Positions 29,346 to 37,736 of a stretch of 64,000 bases of DNA are shown here, piece after piece. The first letter of the stretch is position 1. Each line of letters begins with the position of its first letter. The DNA is taken from positions 806,001-870,000 of the forward strand of contig CAWFWE010000004.1 in NCBI GenBank assembly GCA_963819475.1, written 5' to 3'. The stretch comes from DASUAS01 sp963819475 (lineage in GTDB: Bacteria > Actinomycetota > Acidimicrobiia > IMCC26256 > DASPTH01). Position numbers and translations under genes: made by a program. The notes below the pieces were generated by a model that was given only the letters and a program-made list of their open reading frames with translations, was not told the origin of the DNA and ran no database searches.

Positions 29346-31001
29346 TCAGTTGCTCCGGCCGCTCCCGAACGTGGGAATGCGCCCTCCGCCGGGCAACGTG
29401 ATCCGGCCGGTGTTGCCCGACGATTGCGTCGCTGAACTGGGCAGAGCGTTGCTGAGGTCAGCGAGGACCACCTTTTGTCCGGCGGTGAGCCCGCTCGTGA
29501 TCGATGTCCACTCGCGGCCGACGACGCCGGCCTGCACGAGAACCTGGCGTGTGCTGCCACCGTCGTCCACGGTGACGAAGTGCTGGCTGCCGATCGCGCT
29601 GATCGCCGACGTCGGAACGGCGAGGCCGGAGGCGCTCTGCTCGGTGACGACGTTGACGGTCCCGGTGCTCCCGTTGTTGACAGACACGTTCGCGTCGTCA
29701 AGCGCGATCGTGACTTGATAGTTGGTCGAATCCGAGGACACCGGAGCCGCACCGACCGCAGCAACCGATCCCTGAAGCACCTTGGAGGAACCGTCCGGCA
29801 TGACAGATGCGCGCTGTCCCACCTTCAGCTTCGCGACGTCATCAACGCCGACCGTCGTGGTCGCCTCGAGACCGCCAGCGCCCTGCACAACGATGTTCTG
29901 CGTCGAGGCGTCGGAGACCGAACCACCAACTTTCATGTTCACGGCCACGACTTTTCCCGCGATCGGGGTCGTGATGGTCGCCTGGTCGAGCGCTTGTTGC
30001 GCGACCGCGACCTTCGACGTCGCCGCGTCGACCGCCTTTTGGTACGAGACCAGGTCCGCCGACGACGGCGACTGCGAGGTCGCCGCGCCCCCGCCAGCCG
30101 AGAAACCGGAGCCCCCGCTGGACGGAGCAGAGCCCCCGGTCGACGGCGAGGTCGACTCCGCGCCGCTGCTCGGGGGTGTCGACCCACCAGAGGGAGCCGA
30201 GTTGCCGCCGCTCTGCGCGGCGCGTTGGCTGAGCAGTTTGTCGTAGGCGACCGACGCGTCGACGAGTTGGGTCTGCGCAGTCTGCACTTCTTTCTGGGCG
30301 TTGAGCGCGGCATCGAGCGCGTTCTGACAGGCTGTTGCGTCGGGAGGGTCGGCCGAGCACACCGAGACCGCGTTCTCGTACGCGGTCGAAGCGGTCGCCA
30401 GCGCGGTGTCAACGTTCTGCTGCGCTTGAAGCACGGCTTGCTGCGCCGCCTGCAGCTCGGGATCGGAGCTCGCCACAGCCACTACGATGCGATTCCCTGA
30501 TGTGGCGGCGGCAGGGCTCACGTTCGTGCCGCCGCTTCCCCCCGTCGGTGCTCCGCTCGCCTTCTTTCCGTTGAGACCATCCTGGAGCGTGAGTTGGGCC
30601 TGCGCGAGATCGGCTTGTGCTGAGTGCAATTGCGTTTCCAGCGACGTCGTGTCGAGTTGAGCGAGCTTGTTGCCGGCCGCGACCTCGTCTCCGACCTGAA
30701 CCGAGATGGACTTGACCGTGCCCGAGGTGGGAAACCCGATCGATGCCTGCGAGACCGGTTCGATGGTGGCGACACTCGTGAGCTGCGAATCGACCGCTCG
30801 TCGAGTAACTGTCGCGGTGCGGTACGAAGCCCCGCTCGAACCGATGGCGCCAGTTGATAACACCGCGATCAGCGCCACGACGAGCAAGACCCCGATGGCG
30901 ACAAACCAGCCCCGCCGTCGCCACCACGACCGGGCGGCACCGTCGGACGGTTCGAGGAGCGCTTCGAGCGAGTAGTCATGTGCGCCCGCGGACATGGTCA
31001 T
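29346..31001 (-). CDS. Membrane-fusion (HlyD/MacA-like) protein B
   Basis: 551 residues. Cytoplasmic tail, one TM (about 32-52), then a periplasmic-adaptor fold: first half of a lipoyl domain 'GTVKSISVQVGDEVAAGNKLAQLDT', a long Gln/Ala coiled coil ('LHSAQADLAQAQLTL', 'AAQQAVLQAQQNVDTAL'), a Ser/Gly/Pro low-complexity insert (about 240-310), the second lipoyl half 'ITTPIAGKVVAVNMKVGG' and a beta-barrel domain. It overlaps the permease gene by 4 bp. Gram-positive relatives act as extracytoplasmic partners of MacB-type ABC transporters. Confidence 0.85.
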   Translation of the reverse strand: MTMSAGAHDYSLEALLEPSDGAARSWWRRRGWFVAIGVLLVVALIAVLSTGAIGSSGASYRTATVTRRAVDSQLTSVATIEPVSQASIGFPTSGTVKSISVQVGDEVAAGNKLAQLDTTSLETQLHSAQADLAQAQLTLQDGLNGKKASGAPTGGSGGTNVSPAAATSGNRIVVAVASSDPELQAAQQAVLQAQQNVDTALATASTAYENAVSVCSADPPDATACQNALDAALNAQKEVQTAQTQLVDASVAYDKLLSQRAAQSGGNSAPSGGSTPPSSGAESTSPSTGGSAPSSGGSGFSAGGGAATSQSPSSADLVSYQKAVDAATSKVAVAQQALDQATITTPIAGKVVAVNMKVGGSVSDASTQNIVVQGAGGLEATTTVGVDDVAKLKVGQRASVMPDGSSKVLQGSVAAVGAAPVSSDSTNYQVTIALDDANVSVNNGSTGTVNVVTEQSASGLAVPTSAISAIGSQHFVTVDDGGSTRQVLVQAGVVGREWTSITSGLTAGQKVVLADLSNALPSSATQSSGNTGRITLPGGGRIPTFGSGRSN

Positions 31002-32230
31002 TCACTCCTCAATGCATCAATGGGTGCGAGCCGAGCCGCGCGCGATGCCGGGTACACACCGAAGACCATCCCCACGCCCATAGCGACGACGATCGCCAGG
31101 AGCGCCGCCGGGAACGAGATCGCGACCCGGGTGTCGCTCACGGCAGGGATGACCACCGCACCTGCGACGCCAGCGAGAACGCCAAGGAGCCCGCCGGCAA
31201 GTCCTAGAAGACCAGCTTCGACCACGAACTGCCGCCGAATGACCGCGGGGCGGGCACCGACCGCCTTGCGCAAACCGATCTCGCGAATGCGTTCGGTGAC
31301 CGACACCAGCATGATGTTCATCACGCCGATGCCGCCGACCAGCAACGCGATGAACGCGATGCCACCGAGCATCACGGTAAGGGTGTCGTCGACCGAATTC
31401 GCCGTGCTCAGCACTGACTCGGCCGTAGCAATCGAGAAGTCGGCATTGCTTGCGTTGGTGATGCTGTGGTTGTTGAGCAGGATCGAGTCAGCTTCCTGGT
31501 ACGCGCCCGACAAGGTCGCCGAGGAGCTCGCCTTGACGTAGATCGAACTGACCGAGTTGCGGTTCGTTCCCCCCACGAGGCGTTGCTGGTACGTGCTCAG
31601 GGGCACAACCGCGAGGTCGTTGCTCGCGGTCTGCTCCGATGAGCTCAACGGCTGGAGCACCCCAATGACTTCAAGTTGCACGCCGTTGTAGCTGACGTTC
31701 TGGCCCACCGGGTCACGGGCACCGAACAGCTCACTCGCGGTATCCGAGCCCAAGACAACAACGGCGCGCGCTTGGCGTTGATCCTTCGCGGTGATGAACC
31801 GTCCCGATCCGACCTTGCGAGAGCGGGCGTACGCCCACGACGGCGTGGTACCAGTGATCGTCGTCGTCCAGTTGTCGCTACCGTTGACCAGCGATCCGGA
31901 GGTGCTGGACACCGGTGCTACCGCAGCGATGTCAGGCGCCGCCGACTTGGAACGCAACGTTTCCGCGTCCTGCTCGGTGAGCGTCGACGAGGACCCGAAC
32001 CCGCCACGCACCCCGGCCGAGGACGTCGAGCTTCCCGGTGAGATCACGAGAAGGTTCGTCCCGAGCGCGTTGATGTCGTCCTGCACCTTGGCGCGCGCAC
32101 CCTCGCCGATGCCGACCGTCAGGACGACGGCGGTGATCCCGATGAGGATGCCCAGCATCGTCAACGCGGAACGCAGCCGATGCGACCGGACCGCGTCGAT
32201 CGCTGTGTGGAGGACGTCACGAGAGTTCAT
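30998..32230 (-). CDS. MacB/FtsX-type ABC transporter permease
   Basis: 410 residues. N-terminal TM ('ALTMLGILIGITAVVLTVGI'), a large extracytoplasmic MacB_PCD domain (about 45-280), then three C-terminal TM helices with the FtsX motif 'GGIGVMNIMLVSVTERIREIGLRKAVGARPAVI' between the first and second. It ends 'YPASRAARLAPIDALRSE', the standard MacB ending. This is the four-TM mechanotransmission type of ABC protein. ATPase and fusion proteins are encoded on either side with 4-bp overlaps. Confidence 0.93.
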   Translation of the reverse strand: MNSRDVLHTAIDAVRSHRLRSALTMLGILIGITAVVLTVGIGEGARAKVQDDINALGTNLLVISPGSSTSSAGVRGGFGSSSTLTEQDAETLRSKSAAPDIAAVAPVSSTSGSLVNGSDNWTTTITGTTPSWAYARSRKVGSGRFITAKDQRQARAVVVLGSDTASELFGARDPVGQNVSYNGVQLEVIGVLQPLSSSEQTASNDLAVVPLSTYQQRLVGGTNRNSVSSIYVKASSSATLSGAYQEADSILLNNHSITNASNADFSIATAESVLSTANSVDDTLTVMLGGIAFIALLVGGIGVMNIMLVSVTERIREIGLRKAVGARPAVIRRQFVVEAGLLGLAGGLLGVLAGVAGAVVIPAVSDTRVAISFPAALLAIVVAMGVGMVFGVYPASRAARLAPIDALRSE

Positions 32231-32952
32231 GCAGGCGCCTTCGCACTCGAATCGGTGGCCGAATCGCTGGCGATCTGTCCGTCTCGGAGCTGGATGACCC
32301 GGTCGGCGTATCGCGCGACGTCTTGCTCGTGGGTGATCAGCACGATCGTGTTGCCATCAGCATGGAGCTCCTCGAGGAAGCGCAACACATCTGCGGACGA
32401 TCGCGAGTCGAGGTTGCCGGTCGGCTCGTCGGCAAGAAGCATCGTGGGTTCAGTGACAAGCGCACGGGCGATCGCGACACGCTGTTGTTGTCCACCGGAG
32501 AGCTCGCCCGGTCGATGCTCGACCCGATCACTGAGCCCGACACGGTCCAGCGCTGCGACCGCCCGCTCGCGGCGTTCGTCAGGGTCGATACCGCGATAGA
32601 TCAATGGGAGCTCGACGTTTCGCCATGCGTTCAGGTACGCGAGCAGGTTGAACTGCTGGAAGACGAACCCGATGAACACGTTGCGGACACGTGCCAGCAC
32701 ATCCTCATTGAGATCCTGTACGTCGCGTCCTGCGAGTCGGAACACCCCCGAGCTCGGTATGTCCAGGCAGCCCAGAATGTTCATCAGCGTCGACTTCCCC
32801 GACCCCGACGGGCCGACGATGGCGACGAACTCGCCAGCATCGACGCCCAGCGCCACCGATTGCAACGCAGCAACCTCGAGCACACCGGTCGAGTACGTCT
32901 TGCTCACGTCGATCAACTCCACGATCGGCGGGGTCGCGTCCCGGACGGTCAT
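32227..32952 (-). CDS. MacB/LolD-type ABC transporter ATP-binding protein
   Basis: 241 residues. Walker A 'GPSGSGKSTLMNILG', Q-loop 'FIGFVFQQFNLL', signature 'LSGGQQQRVAIARAL', Walker B 'MLLADEPTGNLD', H-loop 'IVLITHEQDVARYAD'. The 'ILGCLDIPSSG' and 'FQQFNLLAYLNAWRNVELPL' blocks are those of the MacB/LolD/FtsE group. It pairs with the permease whose start overlaps its stop. Confidence 0.95.
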   Translation of the reverse strand: MTVRDATPPIVELIDVSKTYSTGVLEVAALQSVALGVDAGEFVAIVGPSGSGKSTLMNILGCLDIPSSGVFRLAGRDVQDLNEDVLARVRNVFIGFVFQQFNLLAYLNAWRNVELPLIYRGIDPDERRERAVAALDRVGLSDRVEHRPGELSGGQQQRVAIARALVTEPTMLLADEPTGNLDSRSSADVLRFLEELHADGNTIVLITHEQDVARYADRVIQLRDGQIASDSATDSSAKAPA

Positions 32953-34412
32953 TGGCCACCGCCGGGGAGCTGACCACCGCCGGGGAACTGGCCACCACCG
33001 GGGAACTGGCCACCACCGGGGAACTGGCCACCACCCGGTAACTGACCACCGTTGCCGTTGCCGGTATTGCCGCTGATGACGACGTTCTCGACGATGACCT
33101 GCTGGCCCTCCTGCAGACCGTCGGTGATCTCCATCTGCCCGCCGGCAGATTCGCCTGTCGTCACCCTGACCACCTTGGTACGACCCTTCGTCGAGCCGTC
33201 CAGCGCCACCGTGACCGTGGACTCGCTGTTGCCGGTGGTCACCGCTCGAGTCGGGACAGTCACGACGTCGTCCTTGACGGTGGATGAGATCGCGCCGGTG
33301 ATCGACGTACCAATGCTGAACGCCGCGTCGTCGGTGCTGAACTCGATCGTCACCGGGTACTGCGCGACACCCGAGGACCCGTCGGCGACCTTGCCGACCT
33401 CCGTCACCGTCCCGGTCGCGGTCGAGCTGTTCCCGTTGCCCGTGTTCCCGTTGCCCGTGCTCCTGTTGCTCGTGCTCCCGTTGCTCGTGCTCCCATTGCC
33501 GGCAGTGCCGTTCCGGTTGGCATTCGCGCCAAATCCGCCGAAGCCCCCGAAGCCGTTCGACGAGCCGGTCGACACCGACACCGTCACGGAAGACCCCACC
33601 TTGACGCTGTTGACCTGACTGCTGTCGACCTGCAGCTCTGAGGAGTAGCGACCGCTGCTGACCACTTCGATGTCGGCTGTCGACGAGGTGCTACCGGTGC
33701 CGCCGTTGTTTCCTCCCGTTGGAGCTGCGTTGAGACCGCTGGAGCTGCTTCCCAGCGACGACGAAGAGTTACCGCTGCCGGTCGACGAACCCGTCTGGTC
33801 GGTCCCGCCACTGCCACTCGAACCGAGCTGTTCGCCGACGGTGACATTGACGGTCGAGACCGTGCCGTCGAACGACGCAGTGAGGCTCGCGCCGGCGAGG
33901 GCTGTCTGCGCGCTCGTCACCGAATCCTGCGCCGACTGCACCTTCGTTTGGTCCACCGCGATCTGCGTACTCGACGCGCCCGACGACTGGTCGTCGGCGA
34001 GCGTGGCCTGCGCGTCGGCGAGGTTCGATTGCGCCTGATCGACGTCAGACTGCAGGCTCGCCGAGTCCAGCGTCGCGAGCACCTGACCCGCGCTGACCTT
34101 CTCGCCCGCGCTGACATTGACCGCAGTCACTTTGCCGGACGCACCGAAGCTCAAATCGTCGGTCTGTGCTGCCGCGACGGTCCCGTTCGCCGAGATCATC
34201 TGGGTCAACGGTCCACGCGTCACCGTGACCAGCTGCTTCGTCGTCGTCGTTGTAACTGCGGCGCTGCCGTCGTCTCGGCCGACTAGCAACCAAACGGCGA
34301 TGCCGATCACCACACCGATCACAACCGCGGCCGACGCCAGCGCACGCGGATGACGGTGCCATCGCGATCGGGTGCTGGACGCGCTGTCCTGCCCGGACGA
34401 TTGAACCTGCAT
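32949..34412 (-). CDS. Membrane-fusion (HlyD/MacA-like) protein A with Gly-rich tail
   Basis: 487 residues, first gene of the operon. TM at about 26-46, lipoyl half 'GKVTAVNVSAGEKVSAGQVLATLDS', coiled coil ('DVDQAQSNLADAQATLADDQ'), then 'ASFDGTVSTVNVTVGEQLG'. Two low-complexity Gly/Ser/Asn/Thr segments are inserted (about 210-245 and 290-335, the latter a repeated 'NGSTSNRSTGNGNTGNGN'). The C-terminus is a tandem 'PGGGQF' repeat. Because a second fusion protein closes the operon, the two may form a mixed adaptor. Confidence 0.85.
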   Translation of the reverse strand: MQVQSSGQDSASSTRSRWHRHPRALASAAVVIGVVIGIAVWLLVGRDDGSAAVTTTTTKQLVTVTRGPLTQMISANGTVAAAQTDDLSFGASGKVTAVNVSAGEKVSAGQVLATLDSASLQSDVDQAQSNLADAQATLADDQSSGASSTQIAVDQTKVQSAQDSVTSAQTALAGASLTASFDGTVSTVNVTVGEQLGSSGSGGTDQTGSSTGSGNSSSSLGSSSSGLNAAPTGGNNGGTGSTSSTADIEVVSSGRYSSELQVDSSQVNSVKVGSSVTVSVSTGSSNGFGGFGGFGANANRNGTAGNGSTSNGSTSNRSTGNGNTGNGNSSTATGTVTEVGKVADGSSGVAQYPVTIEFSTDDAAFSIGTSITGAISSTVKDDVVTVPTRAVTTGNSESTVTVALDGSTKGRTKVVRVTTGESAGGQMEITDGLQEGQQVIVENVVISGNTGNGNGGQLPGGGQFPGGGQFPGGGQFPGGGQLPGGGQ

Positions 34413-34510
34413 GTGCCGCAGGTTCGCGGTTCGTGCTCAAGAACACCGACCAGTCGCCCGTGAGCTTGCTGAGAACCACGACGCTGAGCCCCGGGGCAAC
34501 TCAATCGGCA

Positions 34511-35069
34511 TCAGGAGCCCCAGGTCGGCGTCGAGCCGCTCACCGTGAGCCGGCGGATCTGGAGCACTCGGCGCCCGGAGGGGTAGCCGACGATGTCTGC
34601 CCAACTGTGCAGCGCTCCGTAGAGCTGACCGTCGAACACGAACACCTCAAGACCTCCCGGGCCCTGGAGCCCACCGCTGGTCGAGATGAACGGTGATTCG
34701 GAGTCCACGCACGGCCCCTCCGGGCTCGTACAGCGTGCGTACGCCGTCGCGTAGGTGTCATCAGTCCAGTCGCCACCGGCGTAGAAGAGGTAGTAGTCGT
34801 TGCCAACCTGCGCCATCGAAGGCCCTTCGACAGTCCCTTGCTCCCACGCTTGTGTCGCCGTTACCAGCGTCGACACTGGCCCGACGACCGACTGACCATC
34901 GGCAGCGAGACGCTGCGACATGATCCGTGTCGGTTGCGTGTTAGTCGCCTCAGCCTTCCAGTCCAGCCACCGCTGCCCGCTCGAATCGATGAACGGACTG
35001 GGATCGATCGCTCCGCGCTCACCACACACCAACGGTTGGTCACGAACTGGAACGCTCCGCTGGCGCTAC
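34511..35069 (-). pseudogene. GH43-type glycosidase gene, 3' fragment
   Basis: The - strand reads 'SGAFQFVTN', a one-base frame break near 35037, then 'PLVCGERGAIDPSPFIDSSG' and 'GPSMAQVGNDYYLFYAGGDW'. These are the second half of a GH43-like five-bladed propeller, including the I-D-P-S-x-F and E-G-P blocks where the catalytic acid and pKa-modulating residues lie. The fragment is cut at 35069 by the IS21 insertion and continues on the far side at 37395. The region after 34511 before the export operon is short and empty. Confidence 0.8.
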
Positions 35070-35223
35070 TGCTGCCGATCAGCGGAAACTCCCCAGAGCT
35101 GATCACTGAAATTCCCCACCCCTGAGTGGCTGGGTGGACCACGAGAGGGTCCACCGTTTGGGGTGGGGCTCCCTCGACGCTGGCGGTTCTGACGCCGTCC
35201 AGTTCGAAGGAGCCCCGCTCCCC

Positions 35224-36528
35224 ATGCTCACACAGGGAGAAGATGTGGAAGCCCATGCGTTGAGGGAACGGGGCTGGTCGATCTCGGCCATCGCCCGCCA
35301 TCTCGAGCGCGACCGCAAGACGGTCCGCTCGTATTTGAACGGTGACCGACGGCCCGGCGTTCGTGCCACCTTCGTCGCGGATCCGCTGGCCGAGTTCGAG
35401 GTCTACATCCGGGCGCGGTTCGTTGATGACCCGCATATGTGGGCGACGTCGTTGTTCGACGAGGTCGTCGCGCTCGGCTACGCCCGGTCTTATCCGAGTT
35501 TCGTGCGGCAGGTCCGTCAGCGGGGGCTGCGCCCGCATTGCGAGGCGTGCGCGGGGGTGAAGGGCCGCGACACGATCGAGATCGAGCACCCGGCGGGTGA
35601 GGAGATCCAGTGGGACTGGTTCGAGCGGCGTCGCGCACCGTGGGGTGGCACCGCGTTCGTGCTCCTCGGCACGTTGCCGCACTCGAGTCGCACCCGTGGT
35701 GTGCTCGCCGAGTCGCTCGATCAGGCGCACCTCATTGAGGCGATGGACGCGGTGATGCGCCGACTGGGCGGCACCGCTCGGGTTTGGCGCACGGATCGGC
35801 TCGCGACGGTGATCGTCCCCGGCTCCCGTGACGTGCAGCCGAGCTTCGCGCCGGTCGCGAAGCACTACGGCGCGATCGTGGAGCCGTGTCCACCGCGCCG
35901 GGGGAACCGCAAAGGCGCGGTCGAGTCCGCGGTGCGGTTCACGTGCGGACGATGGTGGCGGACCATGACCGCAACCACCCCTGAGGAAGCGCAGCTGTCA
36001 CTCGACCGCTTCCTTGCCGGTCCCGGCGACGCCCGCGAGCGTCGCACTGCGGCGGGGGTGCGCACGACGGTCGGCGCGCTCGGCGACAGCGAGCCGCTAC
36101 TCGCGCTGCCCGCCCTGGCGTTCCCCGCGACGATCCAGGTGACTCGTGTCGTCGCTGCGAACGCGACGGTTGCGTTCCGAGGCAACCGCTACTCGCTGCC
36201 GCCTGGGCTCACCGACATGAGCGTGTCGTTGCGGCACCGGTTGGGCTCGCCGACCGTCGAGATCCACTCGCCCGGCGGTGGGCTGCTCGCTGCGCACCGC
36301 CTCGCCCCGCCCGGCGCCGGGAGCATCGTGCGCAGCCGCGAGCATCACGCCGAGCTCGAGCGTGTCGTGCTGTCCGCGTTCAGCACCGAGCGGCCATGTG
36401 ACCGCAAAGCGAACCGGCCGCCAGGGCCCGAAGCGCTGGCCGCCGCGGCCGCGCTGCTCGGCAGCGAAGGCCGCCCAGTCGTCGTTGACCTCGCCGACTA
36501 CGCCGCCCTCGCCGAGGGGGCGTCGTGA
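35224..36528 (+). CDS. istA: IS21-family transposase IstA
   Basis: 434 residues from ATG 35224 behind GAAGGAG; an in-frame GTG at 35134 would add 30 unlikely residues. N-terminal HTH ('ALRERGWSISAIARHLERDRKTVRSYL'), then an rve/DDE integrase core: Asp in 'EIQWDWFE', Asp in 'ARVWRTDRLATVI' and Glu in 'NRKGAVESAVRF'. A C-terminal Mu-like beta domain follows ('ATVAFRGNRYSLP'). The reading frame is intact, so the element may be active. Its stop overlaps the istB GTG by 4 bp. Confidence 0.93.
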   Translation: MLTQGEDVEAHALRERGWSISAIARHLERDRKTVRSYLNGDRRPGVRATFVADPLAEFEVYIRARFVDDPHMWATSLFDEVVALGYARSYPSFVRQVRQRGLRPHCEACAGVKGRDTIEIEHPAGEEIQWDWFERRRAPWGGTAFVLLGTLPHSSRTRGVLAESLDQAHLIEAMDAVMRRLGGTARVWRTDRLATVIVPGSRDVQPSFAPVAKHYGAIVEPCPPRRGNRKGAVESAVRFTCGRWWRTMTATTPEEAQLSLDRFLAGPGDARERRTAAGVRTTVGALGDSEPLLALPALAFPATIQVTRVVAANATVAFRGNRYSLPPGLTDMSVSLRHRLGSPTVEIHSPGGGLLAAHRLAPPGAGSIVRSREHHAELERVVLSAFSTERPCDRKANRPPGPEALAAAAALLGSEGRPVVVDLADYAALAEGAS

Positions 36529-37316
36529 GCGACAACTCGACGTATCAGAAGCTGCGTGGCCATCTCGCCTACCTCCGTCTCGCCGCCGCGGCCGAAGCGC
36601 TGCCCGGCGAGCTCGACCACGCCGCCAAAGCGAAACTCGGTCATACCGCGTTCTTGGAACGGCTCCTCGACGTCGAAGTCGCCGCGACCGAAGCACGGCG
36701 ACACGCCGGCCTCGAACGGTTCGCGAACCTGCCCGCACCATGGCGACTCACCGACTTCGACTTCGACGCCCAACCCACCGTCGACCGCAAACTCGTCGAC
36801 GAGCTCGCCACACTGCGCTTCCTCGAAGACGCCACCAACGTCCTGTTCATCGGCCCGCCCGGCGTCGGCAAAACCATGCTCGCCGTTGGTCTCGGCCGCG
36901 CGTCGGTCGACGCCGGCTACCGCACCTACTACACCACCGCCGCCGACCTCGCAGCACGATGCCACCGCGCGGCGCTCGAAGGCCGATGGGCGACCACCAT
37001 GCGGTTCTTCGCCGGACCCAGGTTGTTGATCATCGACGAAGTCGGCTACCTGCCCCTCGCGTCCGAAGCCGCTGCCGCCCTGTTCCAAGTCATCACCCAG
37101 CGCTACATGAAGTCATCGACGGTGTTGACCACCAACCTCGGCATCGCCTCATGGGGCCAGATCTTCGACGACCCCACCGTCGCCGTCGCCATGCTCGACC
37201 GGCTCCTACATCGCTCCGTCGTGTTCAACATCGACGGCGACAGCTACCGCATGCGCGCACACCGCGCCCGCGCCGAGACCCTCCGAAAGGCGGCCACCAC
37301 CAGACCGAACACGTAG
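36525..37316 (+). CDS. istB: IS21-family helper ATPase IstB
   Basis: 263 residues, AAA+ DnaC-like. Short N-terminal helical domain ('YQKLRGHLAYLRLAAAAEALP'), Walker A 'FIGPPGVGKTMLAVGLG', Walker B 'PRLLIIDEVGYLPL', sensor-1 'STVLTTNLGIASWG'. IstB oligomers select the target and activate IstA. Translation from GTG 36525 is coupled to istA. Confidence 0.93.
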   Translation: MSDNSTYQKLRGHLAYLRLAAAAEALPGELDHAAKAKLGHTAFLERLLDVEVAATEARRHAGLERFANLPAPWRLTDFDFDAQPTVDRKLVDELATLRFLEDATNVLFIGPPGVGKTMLAVGLGRASVDAGYRTYYTTAADLAARCHRAALEGRWATTMRFFAGPRLLIIDEVGYLPLASEAAAALFQVITQRYMKSSTVLTTNLGIASWGQIFDDPTVAVAMLDRLLHRSVVFNIDGDSYRMRAHRARAETLRKAATTRPNT

Positions 37317-37394
37317 CCTCAGCCACACCCCACCCAGCCGATCACCTGGGGAACTTCGATGATCGACACTGGGGACAATCCGCGATCGGCGGCA

Positions 37395-37736
37395 CTACTA
37401 CTCGTACCGACGGCGATGCAGTGTCGATCGGTCCCCGCGAGACCCACCGAGACGTACAACACGAACAAGCCTTCGACATAGGTCACTGACGGTGCCCAGG
37501 TTTCCGCGGCGTTCGACACCATCCAGTCTGGTAACTGCGGTGCCGCATCGCCGATGCTCGTCCAATGCAGCAGATCGGTCGAGAACTTGACTGGGACGTT
37601 CAGTCCCCGACTATTCGTCGAATAGGCGTAGAACCCGTCCGTCGTCACCAACACGTACGGATCTGGAAAGTCGTCAGTATCGACCGGCACGTCCACCGTC
37701 TGCGCTGTCATGCCAACCGGAGGAGAAATCGTCAAG
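37395..37736 (-). pseudogene. GH43-type glycosidase gene, middle fragment
   Basis: The - strand reads 'DFPDPYVLVTTDGFYAYSTN', the first-blade D-P-x-x catalytic-base motif of GH43. 'WMVSNAAETWAPSVTYVEGLFVLYVS' follows (A-x-D/E-x-WAP-x-V), then 'RHCIAVGTSSS', where the IS21 element interrupts. Upstream it is cut by the IS256 element at about 37736. With the flanking fragments it gives most of a secreted GH43 enzyme, now inactive. Confidence 0.82.

Larger units (their letters stand above)
35070..37394 (+). mobile_element. IS21-family insertion sequence
   Basis: 2325 bp with istA and istB. Ends are inverted and compound: the left end TGCTGCCGATCAGCGGA (35070 on) matches the right end read inward, TGCCGCCGATCGCGGA. 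A second motif ('TTCCCCA' preceded by GATCA) follows at each end. CTAC is duplicated at 35066-35069 and 37395-37398. Deleting the element with one CTAC joins the GH43 frame as 'VGTSSSASGAFQF', which fixes the boundaries. Confidence 0.9.
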
